Shown here one piece after another: positions 17,444-25,864 of a DNA stretch of 64,000 nucleotides. The DNA comes from Calothrix membranacea FACHB-236. Its GTDB lineage: Bacteria; Cyanobacteriota; Cyanobacteriia; Cyanobacteriales; Nostocaceae. Position 1 is the first letter of the stretch. Each line of letters starts with the position of its first letter. The notes beneath the pieces are model-generated. The model saw only the letters and a list, made by a program, of their open reading frames with translations. It searched no databases and was not told the DNA's origin. Both the position numbers and the translations under genes were made by a program. The stretch lies in assembly GCF_014696315.1 (NCBI RefSeq), contig NZ_JACJPX010000035.1, forward strand, positions 1 to 64,000. Reading direction: 5' to 3'.

Positions 17444-18871
17444 ATGTTTTTGGATCAACCGGTTGCAATCACTCAACCTGTTAACCTTGGCAATGCTGCT
17501 AAGTTAAAAGCTGAATATGTAGATAATGCAGATTTATCTGCAGCAAAACTGAAAAATACTCAAAATAACTCAACTACAAAACTCGCTCTCAGTACTACTG
17601 GTAAAACATACTTTATCTCTGGGACTGGGAACGATAACAATAATGGCTTGAAGGAAAGTAGTGCATTTCGGACGCTGGGAAAAGCGGCCTACGTTCTACA
17701 GCCAGGTGATACCATTTATGTCATGAATGGAACTTATACGCATGGTAATCCATACCAAGCTGTGATGTATATTGAAAACAAAAAAGGCACAGCTAGTAAA
17801 CCAATTACCATCAAAGCCTATCCTGGACATAGACCCTTTGTAAAAGTCAACAATTACACTGGCATCCAAATCGTTAACTCTTCTTACATTACAGTTGAAG
17901 GTTTTAAATTAGAGGGCAACAACGACAATATCACTTTGCAGTATGCACTACAGCAAAAAGATAATCTCAATAATCCTCAAACCTCAAATAATGGTATTCA
18001 AATTACTCAATATTCCCACCATATAGTAGTTCGTAACAACCAAGTTGCGAAGTTTGGCGGTGCAGGAATTAGTAGTATTAAAGGAGATTACCTGACATTT
18101 GAAAACAATGTTTTGTATCAGAATTGTTTGTATACTCCTTGGGGAGCTAATACTTTAGGCATGATGTATAGCTGGAATTCTGACAACAACACCAGCCAAT
18201 ACAAAATGATTGTTCGGGGCAATATTGTTTACCAAAATAAAAGCTTAGTTCCCTGGAAAGAAGCAGGAAAAGTAACTGAAGGGCATGGGATTATGATGGA
18301 TGATAATCTCAACACCCAAAAAAATTCCACTCATCAACCATATAGGGGGAAGACATTAATTGCCAACAACATCTCTTATAACAATGGTGGTGCTGGGATT
18401 ATGATCTATAGCAGTGCTAATGTTGATATAGTTAACAATACAACTTATCAGAATGCACAATCGCCTGATCATGCAAAAGCTGGGGAAATTACGGTTCTGG
18501 ATGCCGATCAAGTAAAAGTATTCAACAACATTATGTACTCACGTAAGGATGGCAATGCCAACCAAGTATATAACGCCAAAAATACTCAATTCGATTACAA
18601 CCTTGTTTACAATTCCTCCAAATTTACCAGTTCGCTCACTCACAATATTATTGGGAAAGACCCTCGATTAAGCGATCCATCCAAGGGTAATTTCACCCTC
18701 AGATCTGGTAGTTCGGCAATTGATACTGGAACTAAAGCTTTCAGCGGTATAAATGCACCGAATATTGATCTGCAAGGCTTAATGCGTCCACAAGATGGAG
18801 ATGGTAGAGGTGGTGCGATTGTAGATATAGGTGCATTAGAAGTTGCCGCTAAAGCTGCATTCGCCAAGTAA
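17444..18871 (+). CDS. Parallel beta-helix protein with choice-of-anchor Q C-terminus
   Basis: Residue counts are from the ATG at 17444, 10 bases after AGGAG, giving 475 residues. From about residue 50, TYFISGTGNDNNNG and LQPGDTIYVMNGTY match the N-cap of DUF1565/pectate-lyase-like right-handed beta-helices. Repeated GIQI..., NNQV..., NNI... rungs follow. The end, IDLQGLMRPQDGDGRGGAI then VDIGALE, is the choice-of-anchor Q domain. It probably binds or cleaves polysaccharide at the cell surface or in the sheath. I see no classical signal peptide, as in many proteins exported by type I secretion. A terminator follows closely. The next gene, on the other strand, is a similar beta-helix protein with RTX repeats. 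Confidence 0.82.
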   Translation: MFLDQPVAITQPVNLGNAAKLKAEYVDNADLSAAKLKNTQNNSTTKLALSTTGKTYFISGTGNDNNNGLKESSAFRTLGKAAYVLQPGDTIYVMNGTYTHGNPYQAVMYIENKKGTASKPITIKAYPGHRPFVKVNNYTGIQIVNSSYITVEGFKLEGNNDNITLQYALQQKDNLNNPQTSNNGIQITQYSHHIVVRNNQVAKFGGAGISSIKGDYLTFENNVLYQNCLYTPWGANTLGMMYSWNSDNNTSQYKMIVRGNIVYQNKSLVPWKEAGKVTEGHGIMMDDNLNTQKNSTHQPYRGKTLIANNISYNNGGAGIMIYSSANVDIVNNTTYQNAQSPDHAKAGEITVLDADQVKVFNNIMYSRKDGNANQVYNAKNTQFDYNLVYNSSKFTSSLTHNIIGKDPRLSDPSKGNFTLRSGSSAIDTGTKAFSGINAPNIDLQGLMRPQDGDGRGGAIVDIGALEVAAKAAFAK

Positions 18872-18899
18872 TTCATAATTACTGAAGGAGATTAATTAG

Positions 18900-18926
18900 G
18901 AGGGAAAAAGTTAACACCTTTCCCTC
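18900..18926 (+). terminator. Intrinsic terminator of the beta-helix gene
   Basis: GAGGGAAA, 11-nt loop, TTTCCCTC: a perfect 8-bp stem 28 bp after the stop, followed by TTATATCATTTT. Confidence 0.6.
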
Positions 18927-19029
18927 TTATATCATTTTGGATATTGGATGGTAGAATCCAAACTTAGTTGCCCTCTCTTGTTGACAAGCTGTGAGGGAAC
19001 TCCAAACAATAAATTATTCCGTTCAAGTC

Positions 19030-19070
19030 GTTGACTGTTGACTGTTAACTGTAAACCGTCAACAGTCAAC
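19030..19070. repeat. TTGACTG-type heptamer repeat folded as hairpin
   Basis: GTTGACTGTTGAC (19030-19042) is perfectly complementary to GTCAACAGTCAAC (19058-19070). The arms consist of the same heptamer family seen as TTGACAG at 37291-37319. A large stem of this sort can also block read-through between the flanking convergent genes. Confidence 0.75.
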
Positions 19071-19174
19071 GGTCAACAGTGAACAATAGCAATGGAATGT
19101 TTTTTACTTGGAAGTCCCTTATTCTCTCTGCTACTGCTTTTCTTGTTTTGTGATTGTGAGTATAAAATTAGCAG

Positions 19175-19205
19175 TTAATCCCACTTTTTTTAGAAGTGGG
19201 ATTAA
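19175..19205. terminator. Strong 12-bp hairpin after the RTX gene
   Basis: TTAATCCCACTT, 7-nt loop, AAGTGGGATTAA: a perfect stem 27 bp beyond the stop of the minus-strand RTX gene. Taken as its terminator, although the T-run on the minus strand is weak. Confidence 0.55.
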
Positions 19206-19232
19206 CTTAATTTATGATTTTAGAATCTGGTG

Positions 19233-21188
19233 CTAACAAATGAAATTCTTAGCAGTCAGATTAGCATTGGAAAAGTCATTGATTGTCAACAATTTCTCAA
19301 ATTGATTGGGGCTGCTGTCACCCTTAAAGTTAACACTCACAACTGTATTAGAACCAACCTGCTCTTTTTTCACATAACTACTGAAAGGATTGGAACTCTT
19401 AAAATTGCTACCTTCAATAATCTTGCTCAGGTCAATCACATCTTTTGAAGATTCAAAATATTTGATAAAGTCCCCTTTGTCGTAAGAGCTCTGATACACA
19501 AATCTATCCTTACCTCCTGCGCCAAGTAAGATATCGCTACCTTGACCACCAATCAAAACATCATCGCCTTCCCCGCCATGCATGAGATCGTTACTATTAC
19601 CTCCTTTAAGGACATCGTTACCGTCTCCCCCTTGGATAATGTTGCTACTTTGAATGCCTTGGAGGGTATCATTTCCTTTCGTCCCACGCATGAGATTGGG
19701 CCCGGACATCGTTGTGTTCATAGCAGCTGTATTCAACTTGCTAGATATCTCAAAAGCGCCAACATCTACTTTGCTATCTCGCGCCATCCCTCGTTCGTCA
19801 ATGGTGGGTATACCAGCACCTACTTTACCAGTGTTGATGGCGGGACTACCAGATAAAAGGGGATGGACTAGCATACCTCCGATGTTTTGTAAGGGGCCAA
19901 TAAGAGGGTCAACTATCCGGCTACCTGAGACCACTTTACCGCCTCGTTTCGGTGCGGGAAATTCAATGTTGCCACCGCCATCTCGGAGTTGATAGCCAAC
20001 TTGTTGTTCTGATGGGTTACCTGATGTGTTGTTTGCAACAATAGAGTTTGTCAGGGTTATGGGCCTTGTTGCTCCACCAATCCAAACTGCTCCAGAGGCT
20101 CGTCCCGCAGTGTTGTTGACAATAGTGGAATTGACAATATTGACGGGTGTAGATTGGTCAGTGTTGATAAACATTGCCCCACCCGCATCTTGAACCACCT
20201 TATTTCCAGAAAAGGTGCTGTTAATGATATTCTTTGGCGAAGCACCATCTAACCACAAAGCACCTCCTTGCTTGTCAGATGAATTGTTCGCAAAAGTAAC
20301 GTTACGAATAGTTAGGTTGCTGTTGGCTCGCAACCCACCTCCGCGTGCAACACCTGTTGCACTCTTGTTAGCTGTGTTACCAATAACTGTGCTGTTTTCT
20401 AGAAGAATTTTATCTTGAGCGTATCCATAAAGGAAGAGTGCGCCGCCTTCTCCTTGGGTTTTATTACCTTCAAATCGACTATTACGAATGGCAATCACAC
20501 CACTTACAGTAGAGCCTCGCCCGGTGGGATTTGCTCCATCAGTAAAGACTGCACCACCCCCAACATTACCAGCTGAACTGTTATTGCGGAAGTCTGATTT
20601 GTCTATAGTTAATCCCCCTAAGAGACTATAAATGGCACCACCATTAATTCCCTTATTGTTAGTGAATTTAGAACCTTTAACAGTTAGATCGCCAGAACCA
20701 TAGGTAGCGATCGCTCCAGCACTAAAGCCAGATTTCGTTAAAGTACCATCATTGTTGTCAAAGATGCTGTTAGTGACTACGCCTTTACCGCTATAGCCAA
20801 TATGGATGGCCCCACCTTCGCCACCACGATTGTAGTTAAATTTACAGTTATCAACTATTATGCTGCCATAATCAATAACTCTGATAGCACCACCCCTTCC
20901 AGTTGTCTTACCGTTGGCAATGCTGAGATTCCGCACTGTAGCATTGATATGTCTGCCAACTTCAAATACTCGTGTGGCATTATTGCCGCTAATTTTTAAA
21001 TTTGTTGCGCCTGCGCCATCAATTGTTAAATTCTTTGTAATGTTAAGTTGCCCACTTGTGAGTGTAATCGTTTTATTGGCAAGGGTGGAGGCAAATTTGA
21101 TGGTATCACCTGTTTGTGCAGAGGCGAGTGCAGCTCGCAAAGAACCTGCTCCGTTATCAGCGGTTGAAGTTACGTTAATAGTAGCCAT
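19233..21188 (-). CDS. Secreted beta-helix protein with choice-of-anchor Q domain and RTX repeats
   Basis: The protein has 651 residues. Its first 20 (INVTSTADNGAGSLRAALA) are the usual cap of surface beta-helix proteins. About 400 residues of beta-helix rungs follow, with repeated NN...GGGA..., FxNNS and STV.GN patterns. A choice-of-anchor Q segment (SPAINTGKVGAG, DERGMARDSKVD) sits near 450. Calcium-binding GGDGNDVLKGGNSNDLMHGG nonapeptides at about 520-570 end in an RTX C-terminal signal. Expected fate is type I (TolC-dependent) export with Ca2+-driven folding outside the cell, as a sheath or adhesion protein. Two stable hairpins lie in its leader. It converges on another beta-helix gene, suggesting a shared surface role. 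Confidence 0.9.
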   Translation of the reverse strand: MATINVTSTADNGAGSLRAALASAQTGDTIKFASTLANKTITLTSGQLNITKNLTIDGAGATNLKISGNNATRVFEVGRHINATVRNLSIANGKTTGRGGAIRVIDYGSIIVDNCKFNYNRGGEGGAIHIGYSGKGVVTNSIFDNNDGTLTKSGFSAGAIATYGSGDLTVKGSKFTNNKGINGGAIYSLLGGLTIDKSDFRNNSSAGNVGGGAVFTDGANPTGRGSTVSGVIAIRNSRFEGNKTQGEGGALFLYGYAQDKILLENSTVIGNTANKSATGVARGGGLRANSNLTIRNVTFANNSSDKQGGALWLDGASPKNIINSTFSGNKVVQDAGGAMFINTDQSTPVNIVNSTIVNNTAGRASGAVWIGGATRPITLTNSIVANNTSGNPSEQQVGYQLRDGGGNIEFPAPKRGGKVVSGSRIVDPLIGPLQNIGGMLVHPLLSGSPAINTGKVGAGIPTIDERGMARDSKVDVGAFEISSKLNTAAMNTTMSGPNLMRGTKGNDTLQGIQSSNIIQGGDGNDVLKGGNSNDLMHGGEGDDVLIGGQGSDILLGAGGKDRFVYQSSYDKGDFIKYFESSKDVIDLSKIIEGSNFKSSNPFSSYVKKEQVGSNTVVSVNFKGDSSPNQFEKLLTINDFSNANLTAKNFIC

Positions 21189-21220
21189 GCTTTGAATTCC
21201 CTTATAAACAACGTTTTTTG

Positions 21221-21290
21221 ATCGACTATTTTGAGAGAATCACAACAAAGCCGTGATTTATCAAAAGTCGATTCATCGTTTGAAACGATG
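21221..21290 (-). promoter_or_regulatory. Tandem hairpins upstream of the RTX gene
   Basis: Stem 1 (21221-21272) pairs ATCGACT-A-TTTTGA and ATCAC with GTGAT and TCAAAAGTCGAT. Stem 2 (21274-21290) is CATCGTTT-G-AAACGATG. Both lie 33-102 bp upstream of the RTX start codon, probably in the leader or promoter. A regulatory role is inferred from position and stability only. Confidence 0.5.
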
Positions 21291-21911
21291 GGATTCAGAG
21301 CACCCTGTTTTTTAGATTTCTTCGAGCTAAATTTTGAACTCCAAATATTTGGAAATATTTAGCTGATATTTACTGGCAATTTGCTAACATCACCATTTTT
21401 CCCTGATGTGCAGATGCAATAATTTATCCTTATGTTGATCCAGTTGATTCAACAGGATTAGCTTTATCCACACTTTATAACTTCACCCAAACTTTTATCG
21501 CTATGATAAAATTACGTAGATTTCAGTTACTTCGGTAACTTAATCTATTTAGTTTTGACCAGCCAAATTTACTTAGTCGATGTTACACAATTTGTGTTCT
21601 TTATGCAACCTTTACAAAAAAATAATTTTAAATTTGAGCAATTGAATTGCATATTTATTAGCTATTGAGAGCAATATCAAGAATAAATGTGTGTGAGAGA
21701 ATAAAAATTAGGAATATATCTCAAATTGAGGAATTGGCAATGTATACGGTATGTAATTTTCAAAAAATGTTAGTTGCGATCGCAAGTCTCTGCTTAAACA
21801 GATATTGAAGTAAACCAACGTATTATTATACATCATATTCAGGCATCTTAGCGCTTGGCTGAAATACTGAAAATTGAACTGATAATTCTTCTACCTCAGC
21901 CTGAAATATTA
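21291..21911. other. 620-bp AT-rich non-coding gap
   Basis: No gene seen. A hairpin with a UUCG tetraloop (GTTAC-TTCG-GTAAC) inside an outer TAGATT/AATCTA stem lies at 21517-21547. The rest is AT-rich, without recognisable elements. Confidence 0.45.
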
Positions 21912-22805
21912 TTAATTGTGGTGCATGAGTTCTAGATAAATATGCTCTAAACTTACAGCCTGACGGGCTATAGAATCAATAGCTATGCCCTCGAAGCGTG
22001 CAATAATTTCCTTTAATTCCAAAGGCTCAGGTAACCAAAAGGCCAAATCGTTACCATAACGCCGATGAGTAAAACCGTATTCTTGGGCGCGTGCGATCGC
22101 CTGTGCTTCAAACTCTGTTTGCATTAACACAATTTCTTGGGCTGGAATCAATGTACGTAATTCTGCTAAACTACCCTCAGCCAAAATTTGACCATTTTTT
22201 AAAATACCAATTCTCTGGCAAAGACGCTCTGCCTCATCTAATAAATGAGTTGTGAGCAAAACTGTAATTCCTTGATTTTTGAGTTGGCGAATTAATTCCC
22301 AAACTTCATATCTGGCTTCAATATCTAAGCCTGTGGTCGGTTCATCTAGAATCACTAGCTGTGGTTGGTGTACTAAGGCTACTGCAATATTTAACCGTCT
22401 TTGCATTCCTCCACTGAGTGTCTCTACAGGATGTTTTGCTTTATCTAGTAAATTGACAGATAACAAAGTTTCGCTAATTCTTTTCTGGCGAGTTTCGCGG
22501 TTTAAACCGTAAATATCACCAAAAAACTTGAGATTTTCTTCACAAGATAAGCTTTTATAGAGTAAATTTTCTTGAGGTGCAACACCAATTATTCTTTTGG
22601 TAGCGGCGGAAATTGGCTGATGATTGATGCTAATATCACCACTGTCTGCATTCAATAAATTACAAATAATATTAATTGTTGTGGTTTTACCTGCTCCATT
22701 TGCACCTATTAAACCGTAAACCTCTCCTGGCTCAATATGCAAATTAAAATTCTGGAGAACTTGAGTCTTGCCATAAGATTTATTTAAATTTTTAATAGTT
22801 AGCAT
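21912..22805 (-). CDS. ABC-2 type exporter, ATP-binding subunit (DrrA/CcmA-like)
   Basis: This is a 297-residue ABC ATPase with Walker A GANGAGKTTT near residue 35-45, a Q-loop (GVAPQENLLY), signature LSGGMQRRLN, Walker B LVILDEPTTGLD and H-loop LLTTHLLDEAE. About 70 C-terminal residues (EFEAQAIARAQEYGF...) form the extension typical of the DrrA/NodI/CcmA exporters. It powers the permease encoded 9 bp downstream on the same strand. The substrate (lipid, drug or polysaccharide precursor) cannot be told. Confidence 0.93.
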   Translation of the reverse strand: MLTIKNLNKSYGKTQVLQNFNLHIEPGEVYGLIGANGAGKTTTINIICNLLNADSGDISINHQPISAATKRIIGVAPQENLLYKSLSCEENLKFFGDIYGLNRETRQKRISETLLSVNLLDKAKHPVETLSGGMQRRLNIAVALVHQPQLVILDEPTTGLDIEARYEVWELIRQLKNQGITVLLTTHLLDEAERLCQRIGILKNGQILAEGSLAELRTLIPAQEIVLMQTEFEAQAIARAQEYGFTHRRYGNDLAFWLPEPLELKEIIARFEGIAIDSIARQAVSLEHIYLELMHHN

Positions 22806-22814
22806 TTTGATTTT

Positions 22815-23588
22815 TTATAATCGCCTTTCTACTATCAGCATCCGCCGATAAGATAGCCAGCCACCGACAAGCATAATCATAGCAAAAACTAATAAAAACC
22901 AAAAGTGTGAGCCGATATCACTGATTCCTTCACCCTTAGATGACACTCTGACGAGGGCTTCATTCATGTGATAAATAGGATTAAATCGAGCGATATTAAT
23001 TAAGGTAGGAGGAAATAAAGCCGCAGGTAAAAAGGCTCCACCAAGAATTAACAAAGGTACTCCAAAAGCTGCTACTAAAGCGTTAACATCTTCAATACGA
23101 CGGGCTAATTGTGTACCCAAAATAAAACCTAAACCTACATAAGCAATGATAGTTAATAAGATAATAATTAATCCTAATAAAATAGAGCCTTTAAAAGTAG
23201 CGCCCCAAAAGGCAGCAATAGTATAAATTAATATTGCCTGTCCGATACCAATGCAAGTATGGGCAAGAAAAATTCCTAAAAAGTAGGAAATACCACTTAA
23301 AGGAGACAGGAACAGGCGTTTGAGGGTTTTCTGTTCTCTTTCTGCAACAACAGTGGCGACACTTCCACCCAAACAACTAAAAAACATTGCTGCACCTACC
23401 AACGTTGAGGGTGCAGCATATTCAAAAGCCTCATTGATGGGTAGTTTTGCCCGTTCTGCCAAAATAAATCCGCTGAGAATCAATACTGAAATAGGGAATA
23501 TACTCCAAAAAATTAAACTGCGTCTGCGGCGCAACAGTTCAATTAGTATACGTTGACTTACAGCTAGAATTTCACGCCAATATTTCAT
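22815..23588 (-). CDS. ABC-2 type exporter, permease subunit
   Basis: The 257-residue integral membrane protein has about six helices, among them FWSIFPISVLILSGFILA, VGAAMFFSCLGGSVATVVA, IIILLTIIAYVGLGFILG and LVFAMIMLVGGWLSYR. The segment EREQKTLKRLFLSPL is the coupling-helix motif typical of ABC2_membrane proteins. Although the ATPase gene has the lower coordinates, this gene is transcribed first on the minus strand, with 9 bp between them, so the two form an operon encoding one exporter. No terminator is seen between this pair and the upstream MITE-like element. Confidence 0.9.
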   Translation of the reverse strand: MKYWREILAVSQRILIELLRRRRSLIFWSIFPISVLILSGFILAERAKLPINEAFEYAAPSTLVGAAMFFSCLGGSVATVVAEREQKTLKRLFLSPLSGISYFLGIFLAHTCIGIGQAILIYTIAAFWGATFKGSILLGLIIILLTIIAYVGLGFILGTQLARRIEDVNALVAAFGVPLLILGGAFLPAALFPPTLINIARFNPIYHMNEALVRVSSKGEGISDIGSHFWFLLVFAMIMLVGGWLSYRRMLIVERRL

Positions 23589-23723
23589 ATAAAAGGTAAC
23601 AGGGAACAGTGAAAACTAGGTTACCAATAAAAAGCCTGAATCACTCCCACTGATAATTTTAATTAAACATCGGCTAACTTAATGGCGATCGCAACGCCAA
23701 AAAAGCAATATCTACGACGCTTA

Positions 23724-23831
23724 GGGACTTCCAAATAAAAAAATAATCAACCGCTTTGTCAAGGAGAGGAGGAAGAATAAAATTATGGTCTTCGCTCTCA
23801 AAATTGGATAATTTAATTTCTGGAAGTCCCC
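23724..23831. mobile_element. 108-bp MITE-like element, copy 2 (TA-flanked)
   Basis: Ends are GGGACTTCC and GGAAGTCCCC, flanked by TA at 23722-23723 and 23832-23833. It is the reverse-complement homologue of 6181-6296, differing mainly by small indels in the purine-rich middle. The flanks extend the dyad (GCTTA.../...CTAAGC). Partial ends resembling GGAAGTCCCTTA also occur near 19111-19122 and 29640-29652. Confidence 0.75.
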
Positions 23832-23956
23832 TAAGCCTACCCAGTTTTGCCAACTGTCCTTGAGGTTGTATCTATTTAGAGCAAGCAAGATGCCTAACAC
23901 CACAAGAGGCTGATAACATTTTCATATCTAAATTAGATATCAGCTTATAAATATAT

Positions 23957-23986
23957 AACGCCAGCTTGTAATCAAGCTGGCGTTTT
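23957..23986. terminator. Intrinsic terminator downstream of the GlsB-like gene
   Basis: CGCCAGCTTG-TAAT-CAAGCTGGCG is a perfect 10-bp stem flanked by AA and TTTT. It lies about 80 bp past the stop of the minus-strand gene at 24067 and could work in both directions. Confidence 0.7.
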
Positions 23987-24066
23987 GAGTTTATTAAATT
24001 CAGGGACAAAAATATCTAAGCTGCAATTCCCTGAAGTTTACTAAAAAATTTGCGGTTGTTTTACTG

Positions 24067-24339
24067 TTACATAGCACTGCGGCGGGTGAGTAAGTTCCAC
24101 AAGAAAACTGCAACAATTGCGCCAAGAACAGCTACTATTACACCTGTAATACTAAGAGTGGGTGCGGCTAATGCTAGAGTTCCCGTACTAAAGAATACTC
24201 CTAAGCTACCACCAACAAATGCACCTATGATGCCTAGCAAAATTGTTCCTAGAATACCGCCGCCTTGATGACCTGGGTAGATAGCTTTAGCAATAGCTCC
24301 AGCAATGAGTCCTAAAACAATCCAAGCAAGAATATTCAT
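24067..24339 (-). CDS. GlsB/YeaQ/YmgE family stress membrane protein
   Basis: This 90-residue protein is nearly all membrane: ILAWIVLGLIAGAIAKAIYPG, then GGGILGTILLGIIGAFVGG, then a third helix ITGVIVAVLGAIVAVFLWNL. The GLIAGAIA...GGGxxGTxxLGxxGAxVGG pattern defines the transglycosylase-associated (GlsB/YeaQ) family, small inner-membrane proteins induced by general stress; molecular function is uncertain. A clear terminator follows at 23957-23986. A GTTAAATTTAAC palindrome lies 46-57 bp upstream of its start and may be regulatory. A second small stress-type membrane protein is encoded divergently at 24758. Confidence 0.92.
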   Translation of the reverse strand: MNILAWIVLGLIAGAIAKAIYPGHQGGGILGTILLGIIGAFVGGSLGVFFSTGTLALAAPTLSITGVIVAVLGAIVAVFLWNLLTRRSAM

Positions 24340-24571
24340 AGTTTTTAGGTTGAAAAAACAACTTTTTTATTTGACCTTTGTTGAGTTAAATTTAACACCT
24401 CAAACTTGGCTATCATATCTACCGTCAGAACTAACTTAGGTTAGCCTGAAGAAATAGCTACCTTTCTAAATTTATCTAAATTAATTACTGAAATTACTGG
24501 CGTAGCAAGGAAACATAGAAGAACTAGGTAAGTAAGTCGGTGGAACAAACTATGTTAAAAAACGTAAATAG

Positions 24572-24600
24572 GCTTGAAATCCTTACCAATGACAAATGAC
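24572..24600. repeat. 29-bp dispersed repeat, copy 1
   Basis: The reverse complement of this stretch matches 59829-59857 with a single mismatch (core GTCATTGGTAAGGATTTCAA). The leading GTCATTAGTCATTGG part also occurs near 56180-56196. It lies in the 418-bp gap between the GlsB-like and Lmo0937-like genes, where I see nothing else clear. Confidence 0.7.
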
Positions 24601-24757
24601 AACCTCAGCCAGTGATCTGTTAACTATTTCCTTGGAAAATCTTATATTTGGGAAATATCTATCAATATAATTAGCACTAATTCATCCACAAGATAGTTAA
24701 CTTTAAATTGAATAGGTATCTAGAATTTATTAGAATACGCAGTTTATAGGAAAAACT

Positions 24758-24913
24758 ATGCTTGGTGTACTTTGGACTGTTGCAGTTGTACTTTTTGTCC
24801 TTTGGGCTTTAGGATTAGCATTGCATATTGCAGGCAATTTAATTCACGCATTGTTACTTTTGGCAATTGCGATCGCTATATATAATTTTCTCAAATCACG
24901 CACTACTTTTTAG
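24758..24913 (+). CDS. Lmo0937-family small membrane protein (51 aa)
   Basis: MLGVLWTVAVVLFVLWALGL followed by ALHIAGNLIHALLLLAIAIA and IYNF is the pattern of the Lmo0937 family: two hydrophobic helices, with LGLALHIAGNLIH between them. ATAGGAAAAACT before the ATG provides a Shine-Dalgarno. These tiny membrane proteins are widespread in bacteria and often stress-linked; function is unknown. It neighbours the GlsB-like gene, in the opposite direction across 418 bp. The C-terminus is basic (KSRTTF). Confidence 0.85.
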   Translation: MLGVLWTVAVVLFVLWALGLALHIAGNLIHALLLLAIAIAIYNFLKSRTTF

Positions 24914-25196
24914 GTCGTTATCCCAAACGATATCAACTCTCAATCATTTGTAAGCACTTAAGCGAAGCTATTATTGTTCACCTAACCTTAGTTAGATGTT
25001 TCGCTTGATTATAAAAAAAGACAATAAAATTAGAGACTGTAATAGTACACTGCGGCGTAAATAAAGCTATCCTTTCAAATTGTCAAAAGCCTTGATATAT
25101 AAACCTTTTGACTTCCGCGCAGCGGTACTAGTACAGTCTGTACACAGCTTGAGAAATACGCAGAATTAATTTTTACCCAAATTAGCTTACAAATTA

Positions 25197-25544
25197 CTAC
25201 TGTTGTGTATCTTGAGATTGCAATGCAGGTAATTGTAGCGATTTTTCCATGTCAAATCGCTGTTCGATATTCCGAAGGAAATAGCCATCTACCATAGCAG
25301 CGCCTAAAAGTCTTCCTAATTCGTCGCGATTTGTGGTGATGAGCGACTGATATCTGTCATCAGGTAAGTTACCTAACATTTCTACAATAGCACGTTGAAT
25401 TAATTGTAATACTGCTGGGGAAGAAGGTTTAGAAAGTTGAGCAACTATTTCAGGGGGCAAAGATTGCACGTATTGCCATAAATTGTTTTGCGTATTGGCT
25501 TCAGATTCAAAATAATCTGGTTGGCGGCGGGAAAGATTACTCAT
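25197..25544 (-). CDS. DUF760 family protein
   Basis: The 115-residue protein matches the DUF760 pattern of cyanobacteria and plastids: NLWQYVQSLPPEIVAQLSKP, then VLQLIQRAIVEMLGNLPDD, ITTNRDELGRLLGAAMVDGY and FLRNIEQRF. It is all-helical and soluble. Plant homologues are chloroplast proteins, some tied to heat or light stress; the biochemical role in cyanobacteria is not known. It is monocistronic. The ~283 bp to the Lmo0937-like gene show no clear element. Confidence 0.88.
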   Translation of the reverse strand: MSNLSRRQPDYFESEANTQNNLWQYVQSLPPEIVAQLSKPSSPAVLQLIQRAIVEMLGNLPDDRYQSLITTNRDELGRLLGAAMVDGYFLRNIEQRFDMEKSLQLPALQSQDTQQ

Positions 25545-25864
25545 AGTATTAAGATTATTTTGTGCTTCACTATGAATAAAAATTTATCGCCATATTCATG
25601 GTTGCACAATCAGCAAAACCGAACTATGAAGGCGGGTTTTTTCTACTCAACTTATGGTAAAGAATTGAATGATAAAAAATTAAAGTTTTTTTCAACTTTT
25701 TAGTAGTGAGTTGAACAGTATAAGGGTAGCGGTAGTTTCCCACTCAGCATGAAAATCGAACCGCAGAGGGTGCTGGGGGAAGAGACATTCAGAAAGCGAT
25801 CGCCTCCTTTGCCCATGAACTTTAGATAGAATCACTATGGTGCTAGTTAAACTTTCCCAGCCTG

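Noticed and set aside
19542-20418. Plus-strand ORFs of about 67-112 codons inside the RTX gene
   Set aside because: They are antisense shadows of the strongly repetitive beta-helix and RTX coding sequence, with no ribosome sites.
23721-23903. 60-codon minus-strand ORF
   Set aside because: It runs across the miniature inverted-repeat element and has no family resemblance.
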